The translations under genes and the position numbers were made by a program. Below, piece after piece: positions 33,659 through 43,516 of a DNA stretch of 46,366 bases (its first letter is position 1; the number at the start of each line of letters is the position of its first letter). Below the pieces are notes generated by a model. It was not told the DNA's origin, ran no database searches, and saw only the letters and a list, made by a program, of their open reading frames with translations. Source of the stretch: Bacteroidaceae bacterium (GTDB lineage: Bacteria; Bacteroidota; Bacteroidia; Bacteroidales; Bacteroidaceae); the NCBI GenBank assembly GCA_017554605.1, contig JAFZIA010000016.1, positions 1-46,366 on the forward strand, read 5' to 3'.

Positions 33659-35884
33659 CTAAAAGCCGTATGTGAGCGAGACCGTAAAATTGCGTCCCGG
33701 AGCACTTATACCGCAGCCGTAGGGGCGGTAACGCCTGTCGGCAATATTCTCAAGCGTTGTATTTACGGTGAGTCCCTCGGTAAATTCATACGACGCACGC
33801 ACATTGAGTGTGACCCACGCGGGTGAATAGGCATTGCCCGCGGCGTCAAGGGCATAAATCTCTGTTTTTTCCTTCTCTTCCTGCGGCATATCCCCGGCCG
33901 CACACTCTGCCTGAAAAGCTGTGTAGGCCTCAACGCACAGCCTTCCATTGTCCCACCCCACGGCAGCACGCCCGAAGAGAGGGGCAGCGTGACGCGACGG
34001 CGATGTTGTACCGTCGTCGAGCTCCTCGCGCCCACGCTGGTAATTTACATTTCCTTTGGCATAATAATTACGCATCACACGCAACTGCAGCGAGCCCTGA
34101 ACGCCGAACACATAGGCACGGGCCGCATTCTGCAAGGCCTGCACCCTGCACTCCCCGCCGCCATAGTCCATTGTAGCGCTACCGTTGAAAGTATAGTCCC
34201 TGCGCACAATAGCATCGTCGAGCCACATGCAATATGCCGTCACATCAATATGCAGCCCATTGTCATAATTGCCAATGTTCCTTGCCGCTCCAACCTCCAC
34301 ATTATCGGCATACTCGGGCTTGAGCGCAGGATTGGGCACAGTGACGCACCCGTCGGCACTGTCGAAGAGTTTGCCCATATCGTCGACGTTGGGCACTCTG
34401 AATCCGCGTGCATAGTTGGCACGCAACAGCCACCCCTCTCCAATGTGCCAATTAACGCCCACGTTACCGCTCAGGCTGCCCGCCTCGCTCCGTTGCGCGG
34501 GAGCAAAAGGAACAGTGTAACCCGCTGTGGAGAAATCGCTCCTTATAATATAGTGGTTATATCGTACACCGGCAGCAACATTCACACTGTTGCTTATGTG
34601 CCACTGCCAATTGGCGTATGCACCGTAGCTGTACCAGCGTGCAGAGGGATAGCGCGAGGGCATTGCCGACCTCTCGCCTGTCGCCACATTGCTCCTTACA
34701 CCTGCCGAATGTACATTATTCTGCACCCACTCCACTCCGTAGGATAGAGCCGACGCGTGGACATTCTTCATAAAATCGAGATTGGCGCTCCAGGCGTCCA
34801 CTTTCTCGCTCTGCGTCTCCCTGTCGGTGCTGCCGAAGTTACGGCTGATGCGGCTCTCCTCGAAGCGCTGCAACGCAAGGTCGAGACGCATCTTGTCGTA
34901 CAGCAGCCCACCGTCACTATGTGCCGCCGTCAGATGGTTCATCACCCATTTTTGCGGGCCATAGTCCCACTCGGCGTAACGGGGCTTGCCGTCGCGCATA
35001 CGCTGGTGACGGTCGTAGCGCGCATACTCCGACGTCTTGCTATAATGGAAGGCATACTCGAAAGTCCAATCATCACACGGCGCATAGAGCACCTTTTGCA
35101 TAAAATTGCGCTGCGAGTAGCTGCTGGGCGTCTGCTTGCGCCTGTCGCTGTTGGGCATTATGCGGTCGTTCACCCCCGACGGTCCATACTCCGGCACTAC
35201 AATGTAAGGCATTATATACTTGTCGGGACCATAAAGTCCCTGCTCAAGGTCGCCATAATCGGAGAATGTACAGCTTGTGAGAAGGGCAATCTTCCTCCAC
35301 CCTGCCCCCACGTGCAGATGCACGCTCCTTTCGCCCGATGCAGTTGCCGTGCGCACTGTGGACGAACCGAAGAACGAGACGCCCTTTCCATTGGAGAGCC
35401 TCGGACGGAGCGTACTGAAGAGCATCACCCCGCCAATGGCGTCACTGCCATAATTCACCGAGCCCGGTCCGAAAAGCACCTCGGTACTCTCCGTCGCAAA
35501 GGGGTCGAGCGAGATTACATTCTGCAAATTGCCCGAGCGGAAGATAGCATTGTTCATACGCACCCCGTCGACACTGTACAGCAGCCTGTTGGCCGAGAAT
35601 CCGCGTATCATTGGGCTGCCGCCACCATACTGGCTCTTTTGTATGAACACCTCGCCTGTGAGCCCCAAAAGGTCGGCCGCCGTCTGCGGGTTGGAGGCGT
35701 TGCCCTCTTCGAACGTGATGCGGCTCGCCTTTACGGGAAGCGTCCCTGCAAGCTGCTGCCACCTGTTGCCCGACACCACAAACTCCTGCAGCGACACCCC
35801 CTCTATTGCCACGCTATCCTGCTGCGCGGCAAGGTTGGTTGCCGCAACAAGCAACAGCACAAAGAAAAACCTTCTCATCATCAT
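33659..35884 (-). CDS. TonB-dependent outer-membrane receptor (hemoglobin/transferrin/lactoferrin-like group)
   Basis: A 741-residue receptor with a signal peptide (MMMRRFFFVLLLVAATNLAAQ). The plug (about 25-165) holds QKSQYGGGSPMIRGFSANRLLYSVDGVRMNN and LDPFATESTEVLFGPGSVNYGSDAIGGV. A long beta-barrel follows, including the FRVPNVDDMGK segment and ending in the aromatic C-terminus FTVSLTYGF needed for barrel insertion. There is no CarboxypepD_reg N-terminal domain and no SusD partner, so it is not a SusC-type glycan system. The stop codon of the propeller gene upstream abuts the ATG (TAA immediately before ATG), so the receptor is coupled to the two T9SS propellers. Ligand unknown; heme, iron carrier or a peptide product are guesses. 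Confidence 0.9.
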   Translation of the reverse strand: MMMRRFFFVLLLVAATNLAAQQDSVAIEGVSLQEFVVSGNRWQQLAGTLPVKASRITFEEGNASNPQTAADLLGLTGEVFIQKSQYGGGSPMIRGFSANRLLYSVDGVRMNNAIFRSGNLQNVISLDPFATESTEVLFGPGSVNYGSDAIGGVMLFSTLRPRLSNGKGVSFFGSSTVRTATASGERSVHLHVGAGWRKIALLTSCTFSDYGDLEQGLYGPDKYIMPYIVVPEYGPSGVNDRIMPNSDRRKQTPSSYSQRNFMQKVLYAPCDDWTFEYAFHYSKTSEYARYDRHQRMRDGKPRYAEWDYGPQKWVMNHLTAAHSDGGLLYDKMRLDLALQRFEESRISRNFGSTDRETQSEKVDAWSANLDFMKNVHASALSYGVEWVQNNVHSAGVRSNVATGERSAMPSRYPSARWYSYGAYANWQWHISNSVNVAAGVRYNHYIIRSDFSTAGYTVPFAPAQRSEAGSLSGNVGVNWHIGEGWLLRANYARGFRVPNVDDMGKLFDSADGCVTVPNPALKPEYADNVEVGAARNIGNYDNGLHIDVTAYCMWLDDAIVRRDYTFNGSATMDYGGGECRVQALQNAARAYVFGVQGSLQLRVMRNYYAKGNVNYQRGREELDDGTTSPSRHAAPLFGRAAVGWDNGRLCVEAYTAFQAECAAGDMPQEEKEKTEIYALDAAGNAYSPAWVTLNVRASYEFTEGLTVNTTLENIADRRYRPYGCGISAPGRNFTVSLTYGF

Positions 35885-38800
35885 TTACTTGACCAATAGC
35901 TTGCCGCTCTCCTTGTATCCTGCCTCGTCCTCGGCCATATAAAAATAGACTCCCGCAGCAAAACCGGCGGTAGCAACCTCCATTCTCTCCGAAGAGGCCG
36001 CGCTGTGCACCACCGCGCCTTTTGCATCGTACACCACAAGCGCCACCTTTCCCGCAAGGGACTGCGGCACAAACACGAACGGTGCGCCTGCGTTCACCAC
36101 ATTGCCCGACAGCAACAGCAGGTCCTTGCTCTTGACAGCGGGGCCATCGGCATCTGTCCCCTCGTCGGGTACAGGCTTTGTGCCCTTTATCATAGACTTT
36201 ATTGTCTTTGTACCGCTTCCGGCAGGAGTAGTGACGGTGAGGGTAATATCGTAGCTCTGGTCTGGTTCTATTGTAATTACAGGGTTGCGTACCTCCAACG
36301 ACGTTACGGAGAGAGGCTGCGGAGAGATGGTCCACTGCCACTGCGCCTCCTTCTGGTTGACAATGCTGTAGCTGTCGAGCTCTATTCTGCGCGGATAATC
36401 GCCACGCGTATTGTCGCCATCGCCCGCATTCAATATAATGGGCTGTGCAATGGGAGCAAATTCACTGTCTACAAGCTCGCGCTGCCATATTCCGTTGCTT
36501 GTCGCCAAGCGTATCACCCCCTCCTTGTAGAACGGCAGCATACGGTTGAGGTTTATGACCTTGGGCAGCCCGTCGCTGTAGTCGACCCAACCGTCGGTTG
36601 TATCGTCACGGTAGAGCACCCTGCCGCGTGTAGTCGTAAAGCTCTCGTTAAGGTAACCCATTGTAAAGGCTATTGCATAGACGGCATTCCTTTCGTTTCC
36701 GGTGATGAAGAAACGGCCTATCGTATGCGCCTGCACCTCACCGTTCCAATTGGTAAAAGTGAGTCCCTTATCCATCTTTTCCCACGAAGCACCGTTGTCG
36801 GTCGTACGCCACAACCCGCCCGCATTGCCGTCACTCACCCAAATTTCGTCCTCGTTTGTGGGGTGAATGGCAATCTTGTAGTTTATCGAATAGGTCATCT
36901 CATCGGGTATCATATACTCCTGGAACGTATTGCCCGCATCGAGCGAATAGAATATGCGTCCCCACGTAGAGGCCACCAGCTTGTCGGGGTTGGAGCGCGA
37001 CACCTCTACCGCGTTTATGGGCTTGTCGAACCTGTAGACACTCGAGAAAGAGGCACCGTCGTCGCGTGTGCGCCAAAGAGTCTTGTAATCCTCGTCGTAA
37101 TTTCCCTGTACCAGATAGAAACTCTTGGCGTAGCGCGGGTCGAACAGCAGCCCTATTCCGTGCTGCGAGGACTCCTTGGGGTAGGTCCAATAGTCGAGGA
37201 ACGGCACAAACTCCTCGCGCCAATCGTCGGGCATAAGCACATTCTCGGAGTCGCTGAATGCCACCTTGCGGGGGTTTGACAGGAACACATAACCCGTGGG
37301 ACGCTCCGAGCCGCCCATAAACATTGCAGCACCATTGTAGCGGTCGAGCTGCGACATATTGCCATTGTGGTTGCGTCCGCCCACCATCACGTCCTCGTTC
37401 CAGCCCTGGTCGAATCCCCACATCTCCGAGCAGTAGAGCCCGTTGATGCGCGTCTCGGCGTGTGTGGCAAAGAAATCGCTGCTGTATATCATTCCTCCGT
37501 CGGTAGAGAGCCACGTGTCGCCCTCACCGTTTGTCTGCACGCACTGCATATCGCAATGAAGGTCATACTTTCCGTAATATCCGCCCTGGTTCTTGAGCGT
37601 CTTTCCTCCGTCGGTAGAGCGGTAGAGCTGTATTATTCCCACGAGCAGAGTCTCGGGGTCGGTTGCCGAGGCCGTGCACACAAGGTCGTAATATCCCTGC
37701 CCGCCGTTCACATCGACACTCTCGAGCTGCCCTGCGGGGTCAAGAACCTCGAACGATGCACCGCCGTCGGTGCTCTTGTACAAGAGGGGAGGACCGCTGA
37801 AGTAGAGAGGACCGGGCTGCGAGAGGTGGTTGCGGCGGCAAGCCCACATATACACATAACCTGCGCCTGCAGGAGCCTCGCTCAATCCTATGCGCGCACT
37901 TATAAGAGCCTCGTTGCCAGTATCGAGCATTGTCCACGATGCACCCGAGTCGGTGCTCTTGTAGAGCCTTATCGTAGCGTCCTGCTCAATTGCCACGTAA
38001 CACACATTGGGATTCTGCACCGATATTTTAATGTCGAACACCATACCCTGCAGCAGCCACTGCCACGATGCGCCACCGTCGGTTGAACGCCACAGTTGCG
38101 AGCGGTCGCCCGCAAGGATTATATTGTCGTCGGCAGGATTGAAGAGCGCCACGCTTGTACGGGCATAGTTTGTCTTTACGGGCGTAATGTCGCGCCACGT
38201 CTCACCCTCATCATCGCTGAGCCAGAATACTCCGCCACCGCCTATGAGCACACGCTTGTGGTTTGTCGAACTTACGTCGATGGTTGTAATCTCGCCCGAC
38301 ATCCACTCGCCCCCTCCGCAGGGAGTCCACGACGTTCCCTTGTCGGCAGTGCGGAAAACCATTCCTGTCTCCGAACCGCAATATAGCACATCGGGGTTGG
38401 AGCGCGACGCCTTGAAGCGCTGTATATTCGCCTGGGCGGGAGTGACCTTCTTGTGGCGGTAGTCATACGTGACAATGGGCGATATTACCTGCCAGGGAGC
38501 AGGCGCCGCTGTCGCGCCGGTGAGCATCGGGCGGGCGCGCATTGCCCTTGCGCGGAGAGCCTCCTGCTGCACGCCGTCCATCTCCCTGTGGTAGCCGCTT
38601 GCCTTCGGCAGCCTTATTATGCCGTCTGTGCCCACAAAATTCACATACGCCTTTTGGAAACGCCTGAAGTGGTTCACCACCTGCTTTGTATCGGGCGATT
38701 TCCTGCGTGCCCCGGGGTTATTGAGCAGATAGACATTGAAGCTGTCTACCATCGCATTGTAGTCGAGCCCCTCGGGCGAGGCCAACTGCGCCATCCACAG

Positions 38801-38938
38801 CGGGGCACCCGCAGGCAGATAATTGAGCTTGTAAGGGGTGAAAAGCGAATCGCCCGTTGCCACTCCCTCGGTTTGTGCAGCAGCGGGTGCTGCAGCAACG
38901 ATTGTAGCCAACAAAAGGCCTGTTATCTTATTTCTCAT
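35885..38938 (-). CDS. T9SS-secreted beta-propeller protein with Asp boxes and PKD domain (copy 2)
   Basis: A 1017-residue protein with a signal peptide cut at about residue 22 (AAPAAAQ). The body carries many Asp-box (BNR/VPS10-like) motifs such as STDGGASWQW, STDSGASWTM, STDGGASFEV and TTDNGASWEKM, which mark sortilin- or sialidase-type propellers. A PKD-like domain follows at about 860-925. A T9SS type A C-terminal domain (about 945-1017; ALVVYDAKGAVVHS, GVYFYMAEDE, ESGKLLVK) directs export to the surface. It is a full-length paralogue of the gene 11 bp upstream. Sialidase activity is not supported: the arginine triad is not evident. It immediately precedes the receptor gene. Confidence 0.9.
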   Translation of the reverse strand: MRNKITGLLLATIVAAAPAAAQTEGVATGDSLFTPYKLNYLPAGAPLWMAQLASPEGLDYNAMVDSFNVYLLNNPGARRKSPDTKQVVNHFRRFQKAYVNFVGTDGIIRLPKASGYHREMDGVQQEALRARAMRARPMLTGATAAPAPWQVISPIVTYDYRHKKVTPAQANIQRFKASRSNPDVLYCGSETGMVFRTADKGTSWTPCGGGEWMSGEITTIDVSSTNHKRVLIGGGGVFWLSDDEGETWRDITPVKTNYARTSVALFNPADDNIILAGDRSQLWRSTDGGASWQWLLQGMVFDIKISVQNPNVCYVAIEQDATIRLYKSTDSGASWTMLDTGNEALISARIGLSEAPAGAGYVYMWACRRNHLSQPGPLYFSGPPLLYKSTDGGASFEVLDPAGQLESVDVNGGQGYYDLVCTASATDPETLLVGIIQLYRSTDGGKTLKNQGGYYGKYDLHCDMQCVQTNGEGDTWLSTDGGMIYSSDFFATHAETRINGLYCSEMWGFDQGWNEDVMVGGRNHNGNMSQLDRYNGAAMFMGGSERPTGYVFLSNPRKVAFSDSENVLMPDDWREEFVPFLDYWTYPKESSQHGIGLLFDPRYAKSFYLVQGNYDEDYKTLWRTRDDGASFSSVYRFDKPINAVEVSRSNPDKLVASTWGRIFYSLDAGNTFQEYMIPDEMTYSINYKIAIHPTNEDEIWVSDGNAGGLWRTTDNGASWEKMDKGLTFTNWNGEVQAHTIGRFFITGNERNAVYAIAFTMGYLNESFTTTRGRVLYRDDTTDGWVDYSDGLPKVINLNRMLPFYKEGVIRLATSNGIWQRELVDSEFAPIAQPIILNAGDGDNTRGDYPRRIELDSYSIVNQKEAQWQWTISPQPLSVTSLEVRNPVITIEPDQSYDITLTVTTPAGSGTKTIKSMIKGTKPVPDEGTDADGPAVKSKDLLLLSGNVVNAGAPFVFVPQSLAGKVALVVYDAKGAVVHSAASSERMEVATAGFAAGVYFYMAEDEAGYKESGKLLVK

Positions 38939-38949
38939 ATTCTCGTGCG

Positions 38950-41900
38950 TTATTTTATGATGAATTTTCCAAAGAATTTCTTTGACTCACTCTGTATCTG
39001 ATAAATGTATGTTCCCTCAATGTCTATCGGCAACAGGACATCGACACAGCTTTGCGCAGCAGGAATTGCAGCGCTGTGCAGCAATGCCCCCTTGGCATTG
39101 TGCACCGTGATTACAGCATCGCTGTCGAGTCCCGTAGCAACAACCCGCAACGGCTCGCCCTTTCCAATCACTGCACTCACAAGGCCCACCTCGCCGACAA
39201 TCTGCGCCGCCTCGACCGATATACCGCCCTCAATCATAATCATTCCCTTCACCGTGCGCGAAGATGTTCCGGCAGGAGTAGACACCGTGAGCGTAACATC
39301 GTAGTTGCCGGGCTTACCAAAGACCACCCTCGGGTTACGTACATTGGCGTTGCTCACCCATTGGGGCTGGGGCGAGAAGCTCCACTGCCACACAGTATTC
39401 TCGTCCTGACGCACAATGCTGTAACTGTCGAACTGCACCTCCTTGCTTGGGTTGGCAGTGAGGTCGCCGCTACCCAGATTAAGGGCCATAGGCTGTGCCA
39501 CGGGCTTAAAGTCGCGATGATAGAGAGGCGCTTCCCATACACCCTGGTTGGTTGCCATACGCAGCACCCCGTTCTTGTAGAAAGGCACAACCTTTGAAAT
39601 TCTCGCACCGGGATTTATTCCCGACGAATAGTCGATGAAGTCGTCCATCGCATTATCCTTGAAATAGACATACGCCCCGTCATAGCTTGTCACGTAGCAA
39701 CTGCCATACTCGTCGCCCACCAGAATCATCTGGTGCACGCGCATATCCGACAAAGAGCCCAGATTATATGGAGTCCACGATGCCCCGCCGTCGAAGCTCT
39801 CGCTCACCTTGCCCTTGAGGTCGTTGCATATTACAATAACGTGGTTCTCGTCGTTGGGGTCTACCACCACGCGCGTAAAATGCATATTGGGGTCGAGGTT
39901 GGGGAAAGGCTGCGCTGCACACTCGTAGAAAGTCTCGCCGCCATCGTCGGAGCGCCACACATTCCACGTACCCGAGATATACACACGGTTGGGGTCGGTG
40001 CGGGCAAACTCGTAACTGTAGAACTCCTCGCCGTCGCTGTCGAACACCTTTTGGAACGACGCTCCCTCGTCGTACGACAGATAACCCTCCTGCGTATTTG
40101 TCATATCCTGTATGAATACCTTGAGAGCATAGCGGGGGTCGGTGGCAATATCGCCGCAGATACGCAGAGCCTCATTAGGCTTCTTATCGTAGAACCAGGT
40201 CCTGTAATCCTCTTCAACAGTACCGTCCATCTCGCGGGGCATTATACGTGTCGAAGCATCGGTGAAATATACCTTCCAGGGATTGCTCCTCATCACATAG
40301 CCCGTTGCAATCTCAACGCCGCCCACGTGCACAGCATTTCCCTCGCCGTATGTCGCAGCGTGTACAGCATCGCCATTGTGCCAGCGTCCCGCAGCCATAA
40401 CGTCCTCGTTCCAGCCCACTCCGAGCCCCTGATAATCCGAGGCATATATTCCACGGTGCCTGTCCTCGCCCTTAGTCTCGAAGAAGTCGGCCGAGTATTT
40501 TATTCCACCGTCGTTGCATATCCAGGTGTCGCCGCAGGGGTGAGTGGCAATATCCTGTATGTCGCAGTGCATCCAGTCGCCACGCTGATAGCCGCCTATT
40601 CCATTGTCGCGGTAATTGCACACACCCTCCTCGGTTGAACGGTAAAGCGATGTCAGGCCGAAGAGCACGTGCGCGGGGTCTTTCTGCGACGCTCCAATCA
40701 TCATATCAAAATATCCCTGTCCGCCCGTCGCGTCCATCACGGGCGAGAAAGTGACGTCCCAATATTTGCCGCTCTTGTTTGTCTGGTTCTCCCAAGTCTC
40801 GCCAGCGTCCCTCGACACGAGGATATACGGAGTTCCCTTTCCGCCCTGAGGACCCGAGTCGTAGCCCCAACTGTCCGAAGTGACGAGCGCATATACATAA
40901 TCCCCGCCACCGGGAGCACCGCTCACCGCCAGGCGTCCGCACACCATCATATCAATGGGCAGCTCCTTCTCGTTCCAGCTAAGGCCACCGTCCTCCGACA
41001 CGTAGAAATAGGTCCACGGACCGGCTGTGCCGCGGCGCACAAGATATATGCGGTCGGGGTTTCCCGGCTGCAGCTCGTGGTCGAAGCATATTCCGCTTAT
41101 GGTGCGTATAAAGGATTCTCCGCCGTCGTACGACACAAAGAAGCCGCTGTTGTACTTGTCCTCGTGCTTGTTTCCTGCCGACGCTGTTACATTATTGCGG
41201 TCATCGGGGTTTATGCGTATCGAATTTACGCAACTGTTTATACCCTCGCAGCGTTTCCAGGTGTTTCCCCCGTCAATGCTTTTCCACAGCCATATTCCAC
41301 CTCCCACATACACAATATCCTTGTCGGCTGGGTCAACGGCTATACTGTAAATGGAACCGCCGAAGTTATGCTGCGGGGCACAGGGCTGCCACGACTCGCC
41401 GCGGTCTGTAGTCTTGAACACAACGCCCGACTCCGTTCCGCAGTAGAGCGTAGCACTGTCGGTCAGCGCCACCGCAATGCGGAACACGCACACCTGATGG
41501 TCCTTGGACTCCACCACTCCATTCTCGTTGGAGTATGTCATATTAGGGCCGATATTCCGCCAGATGTGCGGCTCGCCCGACGCGGTCCTCTGCTGCGAGA
41601 CGCGGTTCATTGAGTCTATCCGTGCGGCATACTCGTTGCTCGCCGGCAGCCTTATCGTACCGTCGGCAGCCACAAAGCGCCTGTAGGCACTCGTCCAACG
41701 GCGGAAGAAATTCACAGCCTGCTTCTTGTCGACCGTCTTTACACGCGCATCAACATCGGCTGCCGTCCACTCCCTGAACAGTTGCTGCATCTGATGATAA
41801 TTGACACCCGAGGGATTGTCGGCAATAGCCTGCATCCAGCGGGGAGCGCCCGCGGGCAACGGCTCGCTCATATAAGGGTCGAAGAGCGCCACACTGTCGC

Positions 41901-41985
41901 AGCGCCCTGTATCGCCCGACTGCTCCACCGCAAACACACCGGTTGCATAAACCAATGAAACAAAACAAAGCAGAATTAATCTCAT
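38950..41985 (-). CDS. T9SS-secreted beta-propeller protein with Asp boxes and PKD domain (copy 1)
   Basis: A 1011-residue paralogue of the next gene with the same plan: signal peptide (MRLILLCFVSLVYATGVFA), a shared N-terminal stretch (LPAGAPRWMQAIA, against LPAGAPLWMAQLA in copy 2), Asp boxes (TTDRGESWQPC, SIDGGNTWKRC, SYDGGESF, SEDGGLSW, SDDGGETFYEC, SFDGGASW), PKD-like domain (VWQWSFSPQPQW) and a T9SS C-terminal domain (VITVHNAKGALLHS, GTYIYQIQS, FFGKFIIK). I prefer the ATG at 41985, where a clean signal peptide starts; an in-frame ATG at 41997 would add four residues. It is first in a run of three genes with copy 2 and the receptor. A -7 box lies about 160 bp upstream. Confidence 0.88.
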   Translation of the reverse strand: MRLILLCFVSLVYATGVFAVEQSGDTGRCDSVALFDPYMSEPLPAGAPRWMQAIADNPSGVNYHQMQQLFREWTAADVDARVKTVDKKQAVNFFRRWTSAYRRFVAADGTIRLPASNEYAARIDSMNRVSQQRTASGEPHIWRNIGPNMTYSNENGVVESKDHQVCVFRIAVALTDSATLYCGTESGVVFKTTDRGESWQPCAPQHNFGGSIYSIAVDPADKDIVYVGGGIWLWKSIDGGNTWKRCEGINSCVNSIRINPDDRNNVTASAGNKHEDKYNSGFFVSYDGGESFIRTISGICFDHELQPGNPDRIYLVRRGTAGPWTYFYVSEDGGLSWNEKELPIDMMVCGRLAVSGAPGGGDYVYALVTSDSWGYDSGPQGGKGTPYILVSRDAGETWENQTNKSGKYWDVTFSPVMDATGGQGYFDMMIGASQKDPAHVLFGLTSLYRSTEEGVCNYRDNGIGGYQRGDWMHCDIQDIATHPCGDTWICNDGGIKYSADFFETKGEDRHRGIYASDYQGLGVGWNEDVMAAGRWHNGDAVHAATYGEGNAVHVGGVEIATGYVMRSNPWKVYFTDASTRIMPREMDGTVEEDYRTWFYDKKPNEALRICGDIATDPRYALKVFIQDMTNTQEGYLSYDEGASFQKVFDSDGEEFYSYEFARTDPNRVYISGTWNVWRSDDGGETFYECAAQPFPNLDPNMHFTRVVVDPNDENHVIVICNDLKGKVSESFDGGASWTPYNLGSLSDMRVHQMILVGDEYGSCYVTSYDGAYVYFKDNAMDDFIDYSSGINPGARISKVVPFYKNGVLRMATNQGVWEAPLYHRDFKPVAQPMALNLGSGDLTANPSKEVQFDSYSIVRQDENTVWQWSFSPQPQWVSNANVRNPRVVFGKPGNYDVTLTVSTPAGTSSRTVKGMIMIEGGISVEAAQIVGEVGLVSAVIGKGEPLRVVATGLDSDAVITVHNAKGALLHSAAIPAAQSCVDVLLPIDIEGTYIYQIQSESKKFFGKFIIK

Positions 41986-42285
41986 AATAAAAACCATAAT
42001 AATTAATCAAAATTAAGATAATCGTTTGCGCCAAAAGCGCCACACAAAAGGCACACTTGCACAATCAGTCACAAATTAGCGAAAAATAGCAGAAAAGCAC
42101 AAATTATTTTTATATAATTTATGTTAACAGTAACACACCGCACATCAAATATAACATTTGCAAACAGATTGAAACAGAATATAACATTTGCAGCACACAG
42201 CACAAGGCGATAAAAAATACGGCAAAGAGGGAGAAAATCGCAATTTTATAGTATATTCGCATCGATATTATTAAAAGCCGAAAAT
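41986..42285. other. AT-rich divergent intergenic region
   Basis: Separates the minus-strand propeller operon from serine dehydratase. It contains a 14-bp direct repeat (ATATAACATTTGCA, about 42149-42162 and 42179-42192, period 30 bp), the minus-strand -7 box at 42146-42153, and TATATTCG (42252-42259), one base off a -7 box, 27 bp before the serine dehydratase ATG. Confidence 0.5.
42146..42153 (-). promoter_or_regulatory. -7 box for the T9SS propeller/receptor operon
   Basis: The minus strand reads TATATTTG, an exact TAnnTTTG match, about 160 bp before the start codon. TTTC rather than TTTG lies 17 bp upstream. It sits next to one unit of the direct repeat. Confidence 0.5.
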
Positions 42286-43494
42286 ATGAAATCTCTACGT
42301 TCACTCTTCAGGATAGGCCTCGGACCGTCGAGCAGCCACACAATGGGTCCCAACCGCGCAGCAAAGGAATTTGCGGCACGCTGCCCCAATGCCGACTCCT
42401 ATCGCGTTACACTCTACGGAAGCCTTGCAGCCACAGGCGAAGGCCATATGACCGACAAAGCAATACAGGAAGTCCTCGAACCCGTCGCACCGCTCGAACT
42501 TGTGTGGAAGCCCACCGAGTTCCTGCCCTTCCACCCCAACGGAATGAAATACGAAGGCATCAAGGAAGGAAAAGTCATCGACGAGTGGACTATATACAGC
42601 ATAGGCGGCGGAGAGCTTGCCAACGAAGACACCCGCAAGAGCGAGGCGGACATCTACCCCCTGACCACAATCCACGACATAATGAAGTGGTGCGACGAGA
42701 CAGGCTGCAACTTCTGGGAGTATGTCGAGAAGCACGAAGGACCCGAAATATGGGATTTCCTGTCCGAAGTGTGGGAGACGATGAAGTCGACAATAAAACG
42801 CGGACTCGAGCACGAGGGAGTGCTCCCCGGCGGGCTCGGCATACAGCGCAAGGCCGGCACATATATGCTCAAATCGGCATCATACACCTCGTCGGTAAAG
42901 AGCAAGGCAAAGGTATATGCCTACGCCCTCGCCACCTCCGAGGAGAATGCGAGCGGCTCGACAGTAGTCACAGCACCCACCTGCGGCTCGTGCGGCGTAC
43001 TGCCGGCAGTGCTCTACCACCTTTTCCAGGAGCACATAAGCAGCGAGGCAAGAATACTGCGCGCCCTTGCCACAGCAGGACTCTTCGGAAACATTGCAAA
43101 GGAGAACGCCTCAATATCGGGAGCCGACGTAGGTTGCCAGGGCGAGGTTGGAGTAGCCTGCGCAATGGCAGCCGCGGCAGCCTGCCAGTTGTTCGGAGGC
43201 ACAATAACACAGATTGAATATGCGGCCGAGATGGGACTCGAGCACCACCTGGGACTCACCTGCGACCCTATGTGCGGACTTGTACAGGTACCCTGCATAG
43301 AGCGCAACGCAATTGCCGCCTCACGCGCCCTCGACGCCTGCACATACGCCACCCTCTCCGACGGCAAGCACAAGATAGACTACGACCGCATCGTCGAGGT
43401 GATGAAGGAGACTGGACACGACCTCCCCAGCCTCTACAAGGAGACCTCGACCGGCGGTATTGCAAAAATAGGAACACGAAAAAGAGAACAATAA
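42286..43494 (+). CDS. sdaA: L-serine ammonia-lyase, iron-sulfur dependent, single-chain form
   Basis: A 402-residue fused serine dehydratase that turns L-serine into pyruvate and ammonia in the cytoplasm. Signatures: GLGPSSSHTMGPNRAA (residues ~11-26), VTAPTCGSCGVLPAVL, ASISGADVGCQGEVGVACAMAAAA and LTCDPMCGLVQVPCIERNA; the conserved cysteines coordinate the oxygen-sensitive 4Fe-4S cluster. It is slightly shorter than the ~455-residue E. coli enzymes. The DPP-IV-like peptidase gene follows after 22 bp, so peptide cleavage outside and serine breakdown inside may be expressed together. Confidence 0.96.
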   Translation: MKSLRSLFRIGLGPSSSHTMGPNRAAKEFAARCPNADSYRVTLYGSLAATGEGHMTDKAIQEVLEPVAPLELVWKPTEFLPFHPNGMKYEGIKEGKVIDEWTIYSIGGGELANEDTRKSEADIYPLTTIHDIMKWCDETGCNFWEYVEKHEGPEIWDFLSEVWETMKSTIKRGLEHEGVLPGGLGIQRKAGTYMLKSASYTSSVKSKAKVYAYALATSEENASGSTVVTAPTCGSCGVLPAVLYHLFQEHISSEARILRALATAGLFGNIAKENASISGADVGCQGEVGVACAMAAAAACQLFGGTITQIEYAAEMGLEHHLGLTCDPMCGLVQVPCIERNAIAASRALDACTYATLSDGKHKIDYDRIVEVMKETGHDLPSLYKETSTGGIAKIGTRKREQ

Positions 43495-43516
43495 ATACTG
43501 TAACACAGAAAAGACA

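Noticed and set aside
33823..35899. Several plus-strand open frames opposite the receptor gene
   Set aside because: All are antisense to a receptor with signal peptide, plug, barrel and aromatic end. No promoter or family features on the plus strand.
35885..41985. Sialidases
   Set aside because: Asp boxes are present, but I cannot find the arginine triad and catalytic Tyr/Glu arrangement; VPS10/sortilin-like propellers fit better.
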